Source: Phragmites australis (Eukaryota; Streptophyta; Magnoliopsida; Poales; Poaceae). From it: a DNA stretch of 64,000 bases. Below are positions 44,158 to 54,536 of the stretch, one piece after another; position 1 is the stretch's first letter; each line of letters opens with the position of its first letter. Below the pieces are notes generated by a model. That model was not told where the DNA came from. It saw nothing but the letters and a program-made list of their open reading frames with translations, and did not search any database. A program made the translations under genes and the position numbers. The DNA lies in NCBI RefSeq assembly GCF_958298935.1, contig NC_084943.1:6582001-6646000 (forward strand). Reading direction: 5' to 3'.

Positions 44158-46913
44158 ATGGCTACGACTTGGTTACTGCTTCTGCGTTTCGGTCTCATCG
44201 CCTTGTTTGCCTCTGCTGCTCAAGCTGCTGTCGTGGAGCACACTTTCAATGTAATTGAGTCATAAGCGTATGCATGCATGCATGCAGTTCTTTCATCTAC
44301 TTGGCATTAGTTGGTTCAACATCACATATTCTATCTGCTTGACAGCGTGTTTTCAATGACCATGCATGTATCTAAGTTGATCATATGTAGGCGCATGCAT
44401 CATATATAATAGATATCACTCTGACAATCTTTTCATGCACTTTTCAATTCTTACCGGGCAAATGATATATATGTCATATACATTAAAGTATACAACTCGT
44501 CAAAATGACACTCAGTCCGCTATGCTCAGGCCAGCAAACTTGCTAATTGCACTTTTGCCCGTTGTGTTTATCGTTAGCTCGGGAACCTGTCGATAAGCCA
44601 GCTGTGCAAGCCGGCGAGGATCATCACGGCGGTGAATGGCCGGCTCCCCGGCCCGACGATCGAGGCCCGGGAGGGCGACACGGTGGTTGTTCACCTCGTC
44701 AACGGCTCACCATACAACATGACCATCCACTGGTAACTTATCGCTATCTACTTTTCTTGCGACGACTTTTTACACGGTCGATCTCTTTCTGCTGGATACT
44801 ACCAGGAAGAAAAACCATTTATAAGATCGCAATGCAATGCCAAACAGAGCCAACCTTTGCTTACGAGCCATCCGTGCAGAAAATGGCTACTGAATACCAA
44901 AAGATCAAGCTTTAATTCGTGAGCTAGCTAGGAATCATGTATTATATATCAAGCTCAACAATTTGTTCTTGTGGACTCATACAGGCACGGCATATTCCAG
45001 CGTGGCACGCCGTGGGCTGACGGGCCGGCGATGGTCACGCAGTGCCCCATCAAGCCGGGCGCCAACTACACGTACCGCTTCGACGTGACCGGCCAGGAGG
45101 GCACGCTGTGGTGGCACGCCCACATCTCCTTCCTCCGCGCCACCGTCTACGGCGCGCTCGTTATCCGCCCCCGCGGCGGCGCCAAGGCCTACCCCTTCCC
45201 CACGCCCCACAGGGAGGAGACCGTCATCCTCGGCGAGTGGTGGAACGCCAACGTCTACGACCTCGAGCAGATGGCGTTCTTGACCGGCATCCCGGCGCCG
45301 CACGCGGACGCCTACACCATCAACGGCAAGCCGGGAGACTTCTACAACTGCTCCCACGCTAACCGTACGCTAATCCTTCTCCCTTCCAGAGAAATTACTT
45401 AGCTTGGATTGGCCATGTCTAAGGCTAATGCTACCGATTGATTTATGTTTGCGTGCAGAGACGCACAAGTTTCAGGTGCAGAGCAACGAGACGTACTTGC
45501 TCCGGATCATCAACGCGGCGCTGAACACGCCCTTGTTCTTCAAGGTGGCGAACCACAGCTTCACCGTAGTCGGCGCAGACGCGGCCTACACCACTCCGTA
45601 CGAGACCGACGTGGTGGTGATCGCGCCCGGGCAGACCGTGGACGCGCTCATGGTCGCGGGCGCCGCCGTCGGGAGATACTACATGGCGGCGTCACCTTAC
45701 GATAGCGCCATCCCACAGGGCCCGGAATTCAGCAAGACCATTGGAACGGCCCTCGTGGAGTACATTGGCTCCACCGGGGAGGAGACGCCGCAGCTGCCGT
45801 GGCTGCCGGAGTACACCGACACCGACACTGCGTTCCGGTTCCTCTCCAACCTGACGGCGCTGGTGCTCCCTGGCAAACCGACCGTGCCGCTCTCCGTGGA
45901 CACTCGCATGTTCGTCACCGTCGGGCTCGGCGTCTCCGACTGCCAGCCGAGGCAGCTGTTCTGCAATCGGAGCGGCACCGTCTTCTCGTCTAGCATGAAC
46001 AACGCCTCCTTCGTTCTCCCCACTGCCGTCTCCATGCTCCAGGCCCACTACAATAACGCTTCGGCCGGCGTCTACACCCGCGACTTCCCCGACCGGCCGC
46101 CGGTCATCTTCGACTACACCGCCGACGCGAGCAACAACGCCACGATGCAGTTCACGAACAAGTCGACCAAGGTCAAGACGCTGAGGTACAACGAAACGGT
46201 GGAGATGGTGCTGCAGAACACACGGCTGATCGCCAAGGAGAGTCATCCCATGCACCTCCACGGCTTCAACTTCTTCGTACTCGCACAAGGCTTCGGCAAC
46301 TATGATGCGAAGACGGCAGCGCCACAGTTCAATCTCATCAACCCGCAGGAGCGCAACACCGTCGCCGTCCCCACCGGCGGCTGGGCCGTCATCCGCTTCG
46401 TGGCAAACAACCCTGGTACGCAAAATACTGTCACCTGTACTTATTTATGATTACAACTACTTAAATCTATTTACACCATCTGTTCTTCTTTACATGTCAT
46501 CCTAGAAAACGTGTAGCCAACTTCTCAAACTCGTGTAGCCAACTTCTCAAACTATTAACCATGAATCTGCATAAAAGTATCCGGATTTGACACACACAAC
46601 TTATATTCTCGTCAATATCATTATGTTATTCATAAGTTCTTTTTCCATATATAAAAACGTCACTAGTAGTAAGAAATATGTCTTCGAGGGGTGTCGAGTT
46701 GATATTCTAAACCACAAGTTAAAAACAAAGCTTTTTATAATTATCAGGTGATTTTATTAGCTTATATCGTTCTAATTTGCAGGGATGTGGTTCATGCACT
46801 GTCATTTCGACGCCCATCTTGATTTGGGGTTGGCAATGGTGTTCGAGGTTCAGGACGGGCCGACGGCAGAAACATCGGTGCCTCCACCTCCTGCAGACCT
46901 TCCACTGTGCTAG
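44158..46913 (+). CDS. laccase (multicopper oxidase), five exons
   Basis: Exons 44158-44250, 44578-44732, 44985-45364, 45459-46415 and 46783-46913, all with GT-AG introns, join in frame to 571 residues. Residues 1-23 are a signal peptide (hydrophobic [13 protein letters not shown]). Copper motifs are HWHG at 82-85, HAH at 127-129, HPMHLHG at 472-478 and HCHFDAH at 534-540. Cys 535 is the T1 ligand, and the axial residue ten places on is Leu 545. Length, many N-glycosylation sites and the final DLPLC fit plant laccases: secreted enzymes that oxidise phenols with O2, with lignin polymerisation in the cell wall the best-known role. Exon 3 (380 nt) seems to combine two exons that are separate in many plant laccases. 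No stops or frameshifts are seen. Substrate and tissue cannot be told from sequence. Confidence 0.93.
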
Positions 46914-48864
46914 ACATCATTGTGAATTGTAATTGTTTGAATTTGTGAACTGTAATTGCTAGACATCATTTGACTTATTTGTCAGCTCATAAGATTGTGA
47001 TAGTTGCATAGAGCAGATGGATATCATTTTTATTTGTATGTCAAGTCATAGTTATCATTGTTTGGATTTGGTGCATAAATAAATGGATATATCAACAGAT
47101 TGTGATAGTCACATGTATGAATGTTTCTATCTGTAAATCATGAAGTCATCTCCCGCTTTTGCTGACTGGCCTGGCCCGGCCCGGCCCGACCCACCATGAG
47201 TACTTACAATAAACTTGATGATTCAAATTGTTGACATGGATGGGCGATCCCTTAAAGGGTTGAAAACTTTATTGGCTCGGCTTGCACAAATAATGGAAAT
47301 TGCTCGCGCAACAAGTTGGGTGGGAAACTTGATCTGTATGATGATGTTGATGCAACATCAGGGTCGAAGACCTCACTGGCTCTGCTAAGACACATGAAAG
47401 AAATAGCTTGCGCTTGAGCAACAAGTTGCGTTGGAGACTTGGTTGGCACAATGTGCTCCATGTGGTAGAGTGTGGAATATTCAGAAAAAATATATATGGT
47501 TATTGTACTTTCTCCACCGATCTTGATCAGGATCGGAGTACGCCAAGTCAATTCTTCCTCTCTACTGCCAAATGTCTCGGACCCTTACTACGTCAGCCCT
47601 AATTCTCGCACCACGGGTAGAAGACTCTAGCCACTCTGTTTCTCTCTGTCCTGCATGGGTGTACCTGTAGAATTTCATTTGCCACTATGTGCATGCCATT
47701 GGAAACGCCTCCAAGAAGATGGGAAGTTTTGATCATGTCAGCAATTCTTTTTCTTCCTTTTGCAATTGAGCTATTAAGGTGGGGATCTGCGCTTCTAACC
47801 GGCAAAGACCCATGCAGGTTTTTTACAGATAAATAAAATTTAATAAAAGATACCAATAAATATAATATTGGATATATTGGATATACCGGATAAAATTCTA
47901 ATAAATTCAAATAAAATTTAAATGAAATACATGTAAACATAATTTTTTTTCCTACTGAGTCCACAACCGGGTTTATAACTGGTTTTCGGTCGAAATTTTT
48001 TTTACCTGGACCCATGCGCCAGTACCAAATCAACTTAGTAAAGCTGGGCTCTATTTCCATTGTTAACTGAACTTGTATTTTTTCAGTAAAACGGTGATCC
48101 TAACTGTTATACAACGCTATAAATAGTCTCTACTACATAAAATACGAGTTAGTTTATGCGTCACATCTTCCTATATCCTCATCTTATCTTATAAAAACTT
48201 CTAAAATTCAAATAATTCACCCTCATCTTTCAGCATTCCTTCTCATTACCGGCTATAGATATGAGATCTGTTTACTTATAAGAATAAATAAAGTAGTTAG
48301 GAGTGCAATTAGCATACAATCTTTTTATTTTTTTTTATCACATCTAAAACTAAACTATCTGTATCTTTATATCTCGAGTTTACATTTGATATTATATCGA
48401 TTAATATCTATGTTTTTATTATAAGGCATGCATGTTCCGGTCCCAGCGTTCGCTGTGCTGTCTCCGTCTGTGAGAGAGACGATGGGGCTCGCCACTGCAG
48501 AGACGTGTTACGCCGTAGCGGGAAGAGACCAAGCGAGAGTTGCCTGCTTTGCTGTCAACTGTGCGCATGGGCGAGTGAGTAGGCGACGGCGGGCTAGTGG
48601 AATACTCCAACGCCTGGCACGGCACTAGTCAAAATAGCTTGGAACTCTTATACGTGTGTTGTTGTACCTCCTTAGCTGTATTTTTCCTTCTTTTTTCAGT
48701 GTGCTTTCGTTGTAGTGTTCTGGGCGCAGTGGTCGGTGCTATATTTGAATGTTCGTATGTTTTTTTAGATTTGGCCGTTCTTTCAGGCCGGATAGTGGCT
48801 TTTTCTCTTGGTTTGTACCTGCACTCTGGATTTTTTCCTTCTCTTAATCTAAACCTGGTAATTC
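46914..48864. other. intergenic DNA downstream of the laccase
   Basis: 46914-47110 is AT-rich 3' flank with AATAAA-like signals near 47078. 47240-47470 contains two diverged copies of a roughly 110-bp unit (GGCTCGGCTTGCACAAATAATG and TGGCTCTGCTAAGACACATG, each followed by GCAACAAGTTG.GT.GGA.ACTTG). 47820-47960 and 48060-48420 are AT-rich. The short frames here (47252-47551, 47599-48060) show no domain. No second gene is supported. Confidence 0.5.
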
Positions 48865-48867
48865 TCT

Positions 48868-49826
48868 TACTACTTAAAAAAACTATTTTTCAAGATATTT
48901 AGGCTAACTTTCTACAGGTAGTTTATTTGAAAAATCGCTTGAACAGTTGGCGAGGGTCTCATACGGTTACGGACCACCTGTAAAAATATATTTTCACAGA
49001 CGGTTCCATATGTGAACTGCCTCTGAAAACTATAATCTATTAAAAAATTCATAACTTTTTCATATGAAGTCGGATGAGGAAAAACTCTATATGAAAATTG
49101 TAGCTCTCGATAAGATCTACAACTTTGTAGTTGACATTTTTACAAGAACCGCCTGTAGAAATGTCCATATTTTTACAAGCGGTTCACACGAGGAACCGCC
49201 TTTGGAAATGGGTGACAGCTTATTTTAAAAAATTCATAACTTTTTTCATACAAAGTCGGATGAGGACAAACTTTTTATGAAAATTGTAGCCCTCGATGAG
49301 ATCTACAACTTTGTAGTTAAAAAGTTTTTCATTTGATGTCATTGAGATGCCAAATAATCGTTTAAAGTTTTGGATTGCAGATATCAAAAGAATTACATAT
49401 GCTCGTATGTTTAGTAGTCGTTTTCTGGTGTGATGGTGGGGAGGGTTCGCGCGACCGACAGGTTTCGAGTTCGAGTGCCAAAAACCGTGTAGCGCACATA
49501 TTTCGCGCGAAAAAACGTGTGACTTGTTCGGGGACCGTGGGCTTCCTAGTCGGTCAAAAAAATTTAAATTTTTTTCGGGTAAAAAAATATCGATTCGGGA
49601 CCGATTAGCGCAGGCGGTCCACTTAAGAAACCGTCTGTGAAAATCAATTTTCACAGGCGGTCCGCTTAAGGAAAGTGAACCGCTTGTGGTAATAGATTTC
49701 CACAGGCGGTCACTTTTGCGTCTGTAAAAATCGTTCATTTTTACAGGCCTTCGATCGCAGACGGATGCGCTAAATGCTTGTGAAAACGAGTTACCACCCG
49801 TCTCTAGAATAAATTTTGTAGTAGTG
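48868..49826. mobile_element. small CACTA-like non-autonomous element
   Basis: The right end read inward is CACTACTACAAAATTTATTC. The left end is TACTACTTAAAAAAAC, a decayed partner. Flanking triplets are TCT (48865-48867) and TCT (49827-49829). Subterminal repeats of the form TTTTCACAGGCGGTTC and variants lie near both ends. Two internal direct copies, about 180 bp apart (49045 and 49225), share ATTCATAACTTTTTTCATA, AAGTCGGATGAGGA and GATCTACAACTTTGTAGTT. There is no coding capacity. Confidence 0.65.
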
Positions 49827-49829
49827 TCT

Positions 49830-50617
49830 TGCCGTATTGTTAAAAAAATAGTTCTACTGTCGAAAATAAATCGTCCACCATGCTAAAAAGAAAAAACAAT
49901 AAATAAATCAACAATCCAGACCTTAGGTCCGCCTGACCGACTCCGTAGCGGGTTGCATCAGAAATTACTGTCAAGTAACTATCTCTCCAACGGGTAACCC
50001 TACCACGCATCAATCCAACAGAGCTGTGAGTCTGTGACCAAGCAGGCATTACATGTAGCGCATGAATATATCGCATTGGTTTGGGTAATCCTAACAATGC
50101 TATATATGCTGTCATGGGAAAAAATAGATCCTTGTTGTAGTGACTACATGCGTGTGTGTGTTCACTTGCTTTTGGTGACTGTTTAGCCAAATTACGAAGC
50201 AAAGTCAATAGTTAAATATATTAGCAGCAATCATAGAACTGTCAGATATAGGAGAAATGTCAGTCGTCTGCTCTCATAAAGTAAGCACCGTCTGTTTTAA
50301 GAAATAGAATAAAATATTATGGCCTTTTGATTGTGAGATGCCTAAAGCTGAGTAATTGAAAGATCAATGGCCAAGCATAAGATTAATATGTTTTAATGAT
50401 TAATAATAATATAGTTAATAGGATTAATTTGGTTTGCAAGTTTGCAAGTCTTAGTCTCATAGATGCTATATGATGTTCTTGCGGTATCAAACAGCTCGAA
50501 GAGTTGCAATTCAAGATCAAATAAGAGATTCATTATTAAGATATAAGGACATATTGTTTAGGTAAGTAATCATGGCGTTGAGAGTATTACTTGCGTAGAT
50601 ATGTTTGTTTCTCTTTG
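49830..50617. other. unassigned DNA, probably an old retrotransposon remnant
   Basis: There are no open frames with domains. AT-rich 50290-50430. Its right side is continuous with 52195 onward once the solo LTR is removed. I see nothing else. Confidence 0.4.
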
Positions 50618-50622
50618 GCTGT

Positions 50623-52189
50623 TGTCGGAGAATGAACTCCTGTTGCAGGGATCCTGAGAGACCCCTTTTTAGAGATTCGGCCGGGGGATGATCCTGAATG
50701 AGTTCGTCGGAGAAATAAATAGAACTGGAAATAAATGCAGCGGCCGGTGGTGGGGGATGGTCGACCTAGTGCAAAGAGAAATAAATGCACTGGAGTTTAG
50801 ACAGGTTCGGGCCGCACGGGGGCGTAATACCCTACTCCTGTGTGGATGCAATATCCTTCACCGAAGGGGATCCCTCAGGGATATGTCTGGTTACAAGAAT
50901 ATATTGTCTAACTGAGAGCTTGAGGCTCCCTTGTTCTAGCTCTGCTCAAGCTTGCTTGCGGTGTTCTTCGGATGATGTCTTCGATCGTCTCGATCTGTCT
51001 TCGGATGTTTTCTCATGTGTTCGGGTTGCCTTGGTCTGTGTTCTCCATCTCTTTCTTTCTGTATGCTCATCCTTTTATGCACTCGCCGGCCACGACATAC
51101 CCCAAATGGGAAAGAAGGGGCGCATGTTCCAAGACGCCACGACTGAGAAAGGCGTCATCATTCCCTCTGGGCGAAGTGACAGGGGCGGTGGAAAAACGCG
51201 GCGCGCGTCCGACCACCCGTCACTGTGGACGCCCTGGCGCCATTGAGAGGGCCCACCGGGCAGCCACAGAGGCACCCGGCGCACCCACCCTGTCTTGTTC
51301 CTCTGCCAGGGCAGGGTGGCAGGTGGAACGCTTTGATCCTGGCAACGTTATCCCGAGATACCCCGGATGATACGGGACGGGACCTGTGCAATTAATGGAC
51401 CCACGCCCCCCTGCCAAAGCATGGCAGGGACTGACACTGCGGCGGGAGCAGTTGGGGATGTCAGGATGTCAGGCCGCGCATGCCCATTAAATGCGACCTT
51501 AGACCTCTGACTGGTTGACACCTCGTCGGCGGGCCCCTCTGGGTCGTCGGGGCTTCGGGTGTTCTCGCGCGAACCTTCGGGGAACCGAGTGCTCGGGGGC
51601 TGCCACGTGCAGCCCCGAGCACTCTCTCCCGAGCACTTCTGTAGAACCTTCAGGGAACCGAGTACTCGGGGGCTGCCACGTGCAGCCCCGAGCACTCTCT
51701 CCCGAGCACTTATGTAGAACCTTCGGGGAACCGAGCGCTCGGGGGCTGCCACGTGCAGCCCTAAGCACTCTCTCCCGAGCACTTCTGTAGAACCTTCGGG
51801 GAACCGAGCGCTCGGGGGCTGCCACGTGCAGCCCCGAGCACTCTCTCCCGAGCACTTCTGTAGAACCTTCGGGGAACCGAGCGCTCGGGGGCTGCCACGT
51901 GCAGCCCCGAGCACTCTCTCCCGAGCACTTGGCTCTTCGGCCCATCGGGGGACTAGGGTACTCGGGGGCGAGCGGGCACCTCCCCGAGCACTTTCTTCCC
52001 GGTACTTGAACTCTGCGAGTCATCGGGGAACTGGGGTGCTCGGGGACCAGAGGCTGCGGCCCCGAGCACCTTCTTCTGGAACTTAGATTTTCCTCATCCT
52101 GCAGGAGGGACCTCGCGGGATGGTGGCACGTGGCGGACGGCTGGCCTGGTCTCGGGACTCAGGGACCCCCGGTTCCTGATACACCGACA
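50623..52189 (-). mobile_element. solo LTR, 1567 bp, with target duplication
   Basis: Ends are TGTCGGAGAATG at 50623 and ...ATACACCGACA at 52189. Flanks are GCTGT at 50618-50622 and GCTGT at 52190-52194. There are no internal coding domains. The run CAGGTTCGGGCCGCACGG and the phrase GTAATACCCTACTCCTGTG near 50800-50840 are familiar from LTRs of panicoid grass retrotransposons. Minus orientation is inferred from that resemblance, so family and strand are tentative. It contains the 73-bp repeat array listed next. Confidence 0.85.
51566..51940. repeat. 73-bp tandem array with palindromic CACGTG core
   Basis: Successive GTAGAACCTTC starts at 51641, 51714, 51787 and 51860 give an exact 73-bp period. 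A partial first unit begins near 51566, and two more diverged units extend to about 52075. Each unit contains GCTCGGGGGCTGC, CACGTG, and CAGCCCCGAGC, almost a perfect palindrome around a G-box. In some LTRs such repeats act as enhancer units; here this is only inference. Confidence 0.88.
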
Positions 52190-52194
52190 GCTGT

Positions 52195-52634
52195 ACTAGA
52201 AAGAAGAGTTTGTGTTTAGTAGCTTGATCTAATATCTTTAGTTACCTAAGTAGTGATGTATAGTAGGGTTATGTAGTCCTAATAGACCTAGGGGAGACCG
52301 AAGACATCAAGAAAAAAGCCATCGAAGCTAGATCAAAGTTTAGACTGAATTGGACAAGTCCATGTTGACTTATACTCACCGGAAGACTCACTTGATTATC
52401 AGATGAATACCAGAAGATTACACCGGAACAAGTTTCCACAAAGGGATGAAGTGAGGAAGTCACAGAGAATCACTGGAAGGTTCACCGAAAGAATTGGTTC
52501 TAGGATGCAAAACTTTATTTTGGTAGAGTAGAAATACTAGATAAACCTAATTCACTCTGTATTAGGGCATCACCGATCCTTACAGTAATCACCACAGTGC
52601 AACACATGCTGATGTTCCAGTGGTTTACTACATC
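52195..52634. other. right part of the DNA split by the solo LTR
   Basis: Contains phrases such as ACTCACCGGAAGACTCAC and ACACCGGAACAAG that resemble non-coding LTR sequence of grass retrotransposons. No coding domain. Confidence 0.35.
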
Positions 52635-54405
52635 TAGAGATGGCAATGGGTACCCGTTACCTGCTACCCGGTGGGTAATTACTCCATTAGTGCTAAGTAT
52701 GGAGAATTTTTCTCACCCATGGGTCTGTTAATGGGCAAAAACCTCACCCATCTGGTCAAGCATATTCAAGTCCGTTCTCGTAAGTACTCGAACCTATTTA
52801 TCCATAGGTCCCCAAACTCCTTTCTATCTGATGCAAATCATGCCCATGTAACCCAAATGGCCCACCCAAATGAAACCCTAGTCACCCTATTCAACCTAAC
52901 CCAACCCCCGCCGCCGCTTAACTGCTCGCCCTAATCGCCTAGTCACCACTAGCCCACTCCTGATCCCCTCTTACCTCTAGGCGTCTGGCCATCAGCCATA
53001 TCAATGTCGTCGTTCCCCTCCCGGTCACTGTTGCCAGATCCTAGCCACTGCCACTGCCTTCTCCTCCCAGATCTGGCCAACACCAAGCTTCGAGCAACTG
53101 TGAGCTGGGGACTAGGGCTACTCCATGGCAATGCTCTTCAGCACAACCGGCGACGACGACCGGTGATGACCCTTTATTTGGTCATTCCTTGTTCCTCATA
53201 CTTGTTAACCCTTGTTGTGGCCAACCATCTACTAACCCCCCGTATTCGACAGACCCATCCATTCCCGAAGGGACGCCGCTGCCATTAACCAGCCACTGAT
53301 GTATCCGAAGGACAAGGATGAGGACATCGGTAAAGGAGACCCATCGACTGTTCCTTTGACCCTTCTGCTACTGAGTCCTCCCGTTGAATCCAGCATCGTC
53401 ATTGTTGCCCCTAATCCAGAGCATTGTGTGCCCAAGCCCAAGCCGGCTACTGTTCCGATTATTCCGCCGTTGTCGCCACTCGTGCAAGCCCCAATTACCA
53501 TAGTCCCTGACCCTAAGAGACACCTACTCAAGTGTACCATAGGCAAGAACCAACGGCCTCCCAAATCTCCCAAATTTGGGCATTCCCATTGGCTACAACA
53601 TCCTGCTCCTACAGCTTGTGGGGTAAGAAAAAAGTCCCAATGATGTATTTGTGTATGTTTATATGTGTAAGTGTCTAAGTAATTTACATCATGCATGTTT
53701 GGTTGGTGACTATTTAATTTTGGCAAAATTGTATGTAGTAAACTTTGGTTGCCATATTTCCTATATGTCCTAGTCAGACATAAATCATGATGAGTTTGCT
53801 TCCTGTATCACTTGTTGATATTGTGTTTTTTAATCAAATGCATCTATATGTATTGCTATTAAAAATTTGCATACTACATTGCATGAGTTATTTTGGTGCA
53901 TATTGAAAAAAAATGTCTATGGCTAGTGGCAGTGGGAGTAGCAGCCAACATCAATCTCCATTGTTTAAGCATCATATCCAGAATCATAGTCATTTCCACT
54001 ATCAGGATTAATACATGAATCTATGAATGACTCATAACAAATTGAAATAGATAATGATGTAGAGGAGATTGGAGTAGAAGAATAGGACGATGATGGTGTT
54101 GATTCCTTTACTTGTGAGAAAGATTGGCAAAAGTAAGCTTATCAGTGATGGAGATGTGTTACACCTGTGTTGTTGTTCTTATATCCTTAATTTGGTTGTT
54201 CAGGATAGCTTAGAAGAGCTAAAAGATACAATAGAGAATATTCATAAAAGTGTAGCTTATTGGACAACCACATAAAAAGAATAGAGAAGGTTGAGATAGC
54301 TAAGTATGTCAAAGTTAGTGTGACAATAAGATAGACCTTCATTGCAGGACTAGATGGGATTCAACTTTCAAAATGCTTAGTATTGCATTGCCCTACAAGG
54401 TTGTT
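52635..54405 (+). mobile_element. second hAT element, right end missing
   Basis: Starts TAGAGATGGCAATGGGTACC, the terminal sequence of a common grass hAT group (TAGGGATGGCAATGGGTA...). The interior ends with a hAT transposase fragment (54090-54405) that stops abruptly where LTR-like sequence begins. No right terminal repeat was found in the window. Confidence 0.65.
54090..54405 (+). pseudogene. hAT transposase fragment
   Basis: Gives GDVLHLCCCSYILNLVVQDS, then LEELKDTIENIHKSVAYW, the conserved C-x-H-x-L-N-L-I-V-Q-D-G-L block of plant hAT transposases (His replaced by Tyr here). After frame breaks it continues RTRWDSTFKMLSIALPYK, the next conserved block (TRWNST..ML). Upstream frames 53299-53643 are proline-rich and I cannot link them to the transposase. 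Truncated at 54405. Confidence 0.75.
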
Positions 54406-54536
54406 GTAGGGATCGGTGACATCCTAAGAGGGGGATGAATTAGGACACTTAGAAACTAATGGCTTCAAAAACCTCACAAGATAAATCTATCTCAATTTAT
54501 ATCTAAATATGCTCTAGGTTTATCTAGTGTGTCTAC
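54406..54536. other. LTR-like fragment
   Basis: Contains GAGGGGGATGAATTAGGACACTTAGAAAC, similar in style to the inner edge of a reversed plant LTR (compare 26575-26590). Too short to classify. Confidence 0.35.

Noticed and set aside
45692..46423. 243-codon open frame antisense to the laccase main exon
   Set aside because: It is a by-product of high GC at third codon positions of the laccase; no domain and no start context.
47252..47551. 99-codon minus-strand frame with an internal peptide duplication
   Set aside because: It derives from a 110-bp DNA duplication; no domain, and codon usage is unlike the neighbouring laccase.
51348..52023. 174- and 188-codon frames across the solo LTR with repeated peptide blocks
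   Set aside because: The repetition follows the 73-bp tandem DNA array (73 is not a multiple of three, so the frames shift); not a protein gene.
51566..52075. Regularly spaced repeats considered as a CRISPR-like array
   Set aside because: The units are contiguous tandem copies with no unique spacers, and they lie inside a plant LTR.
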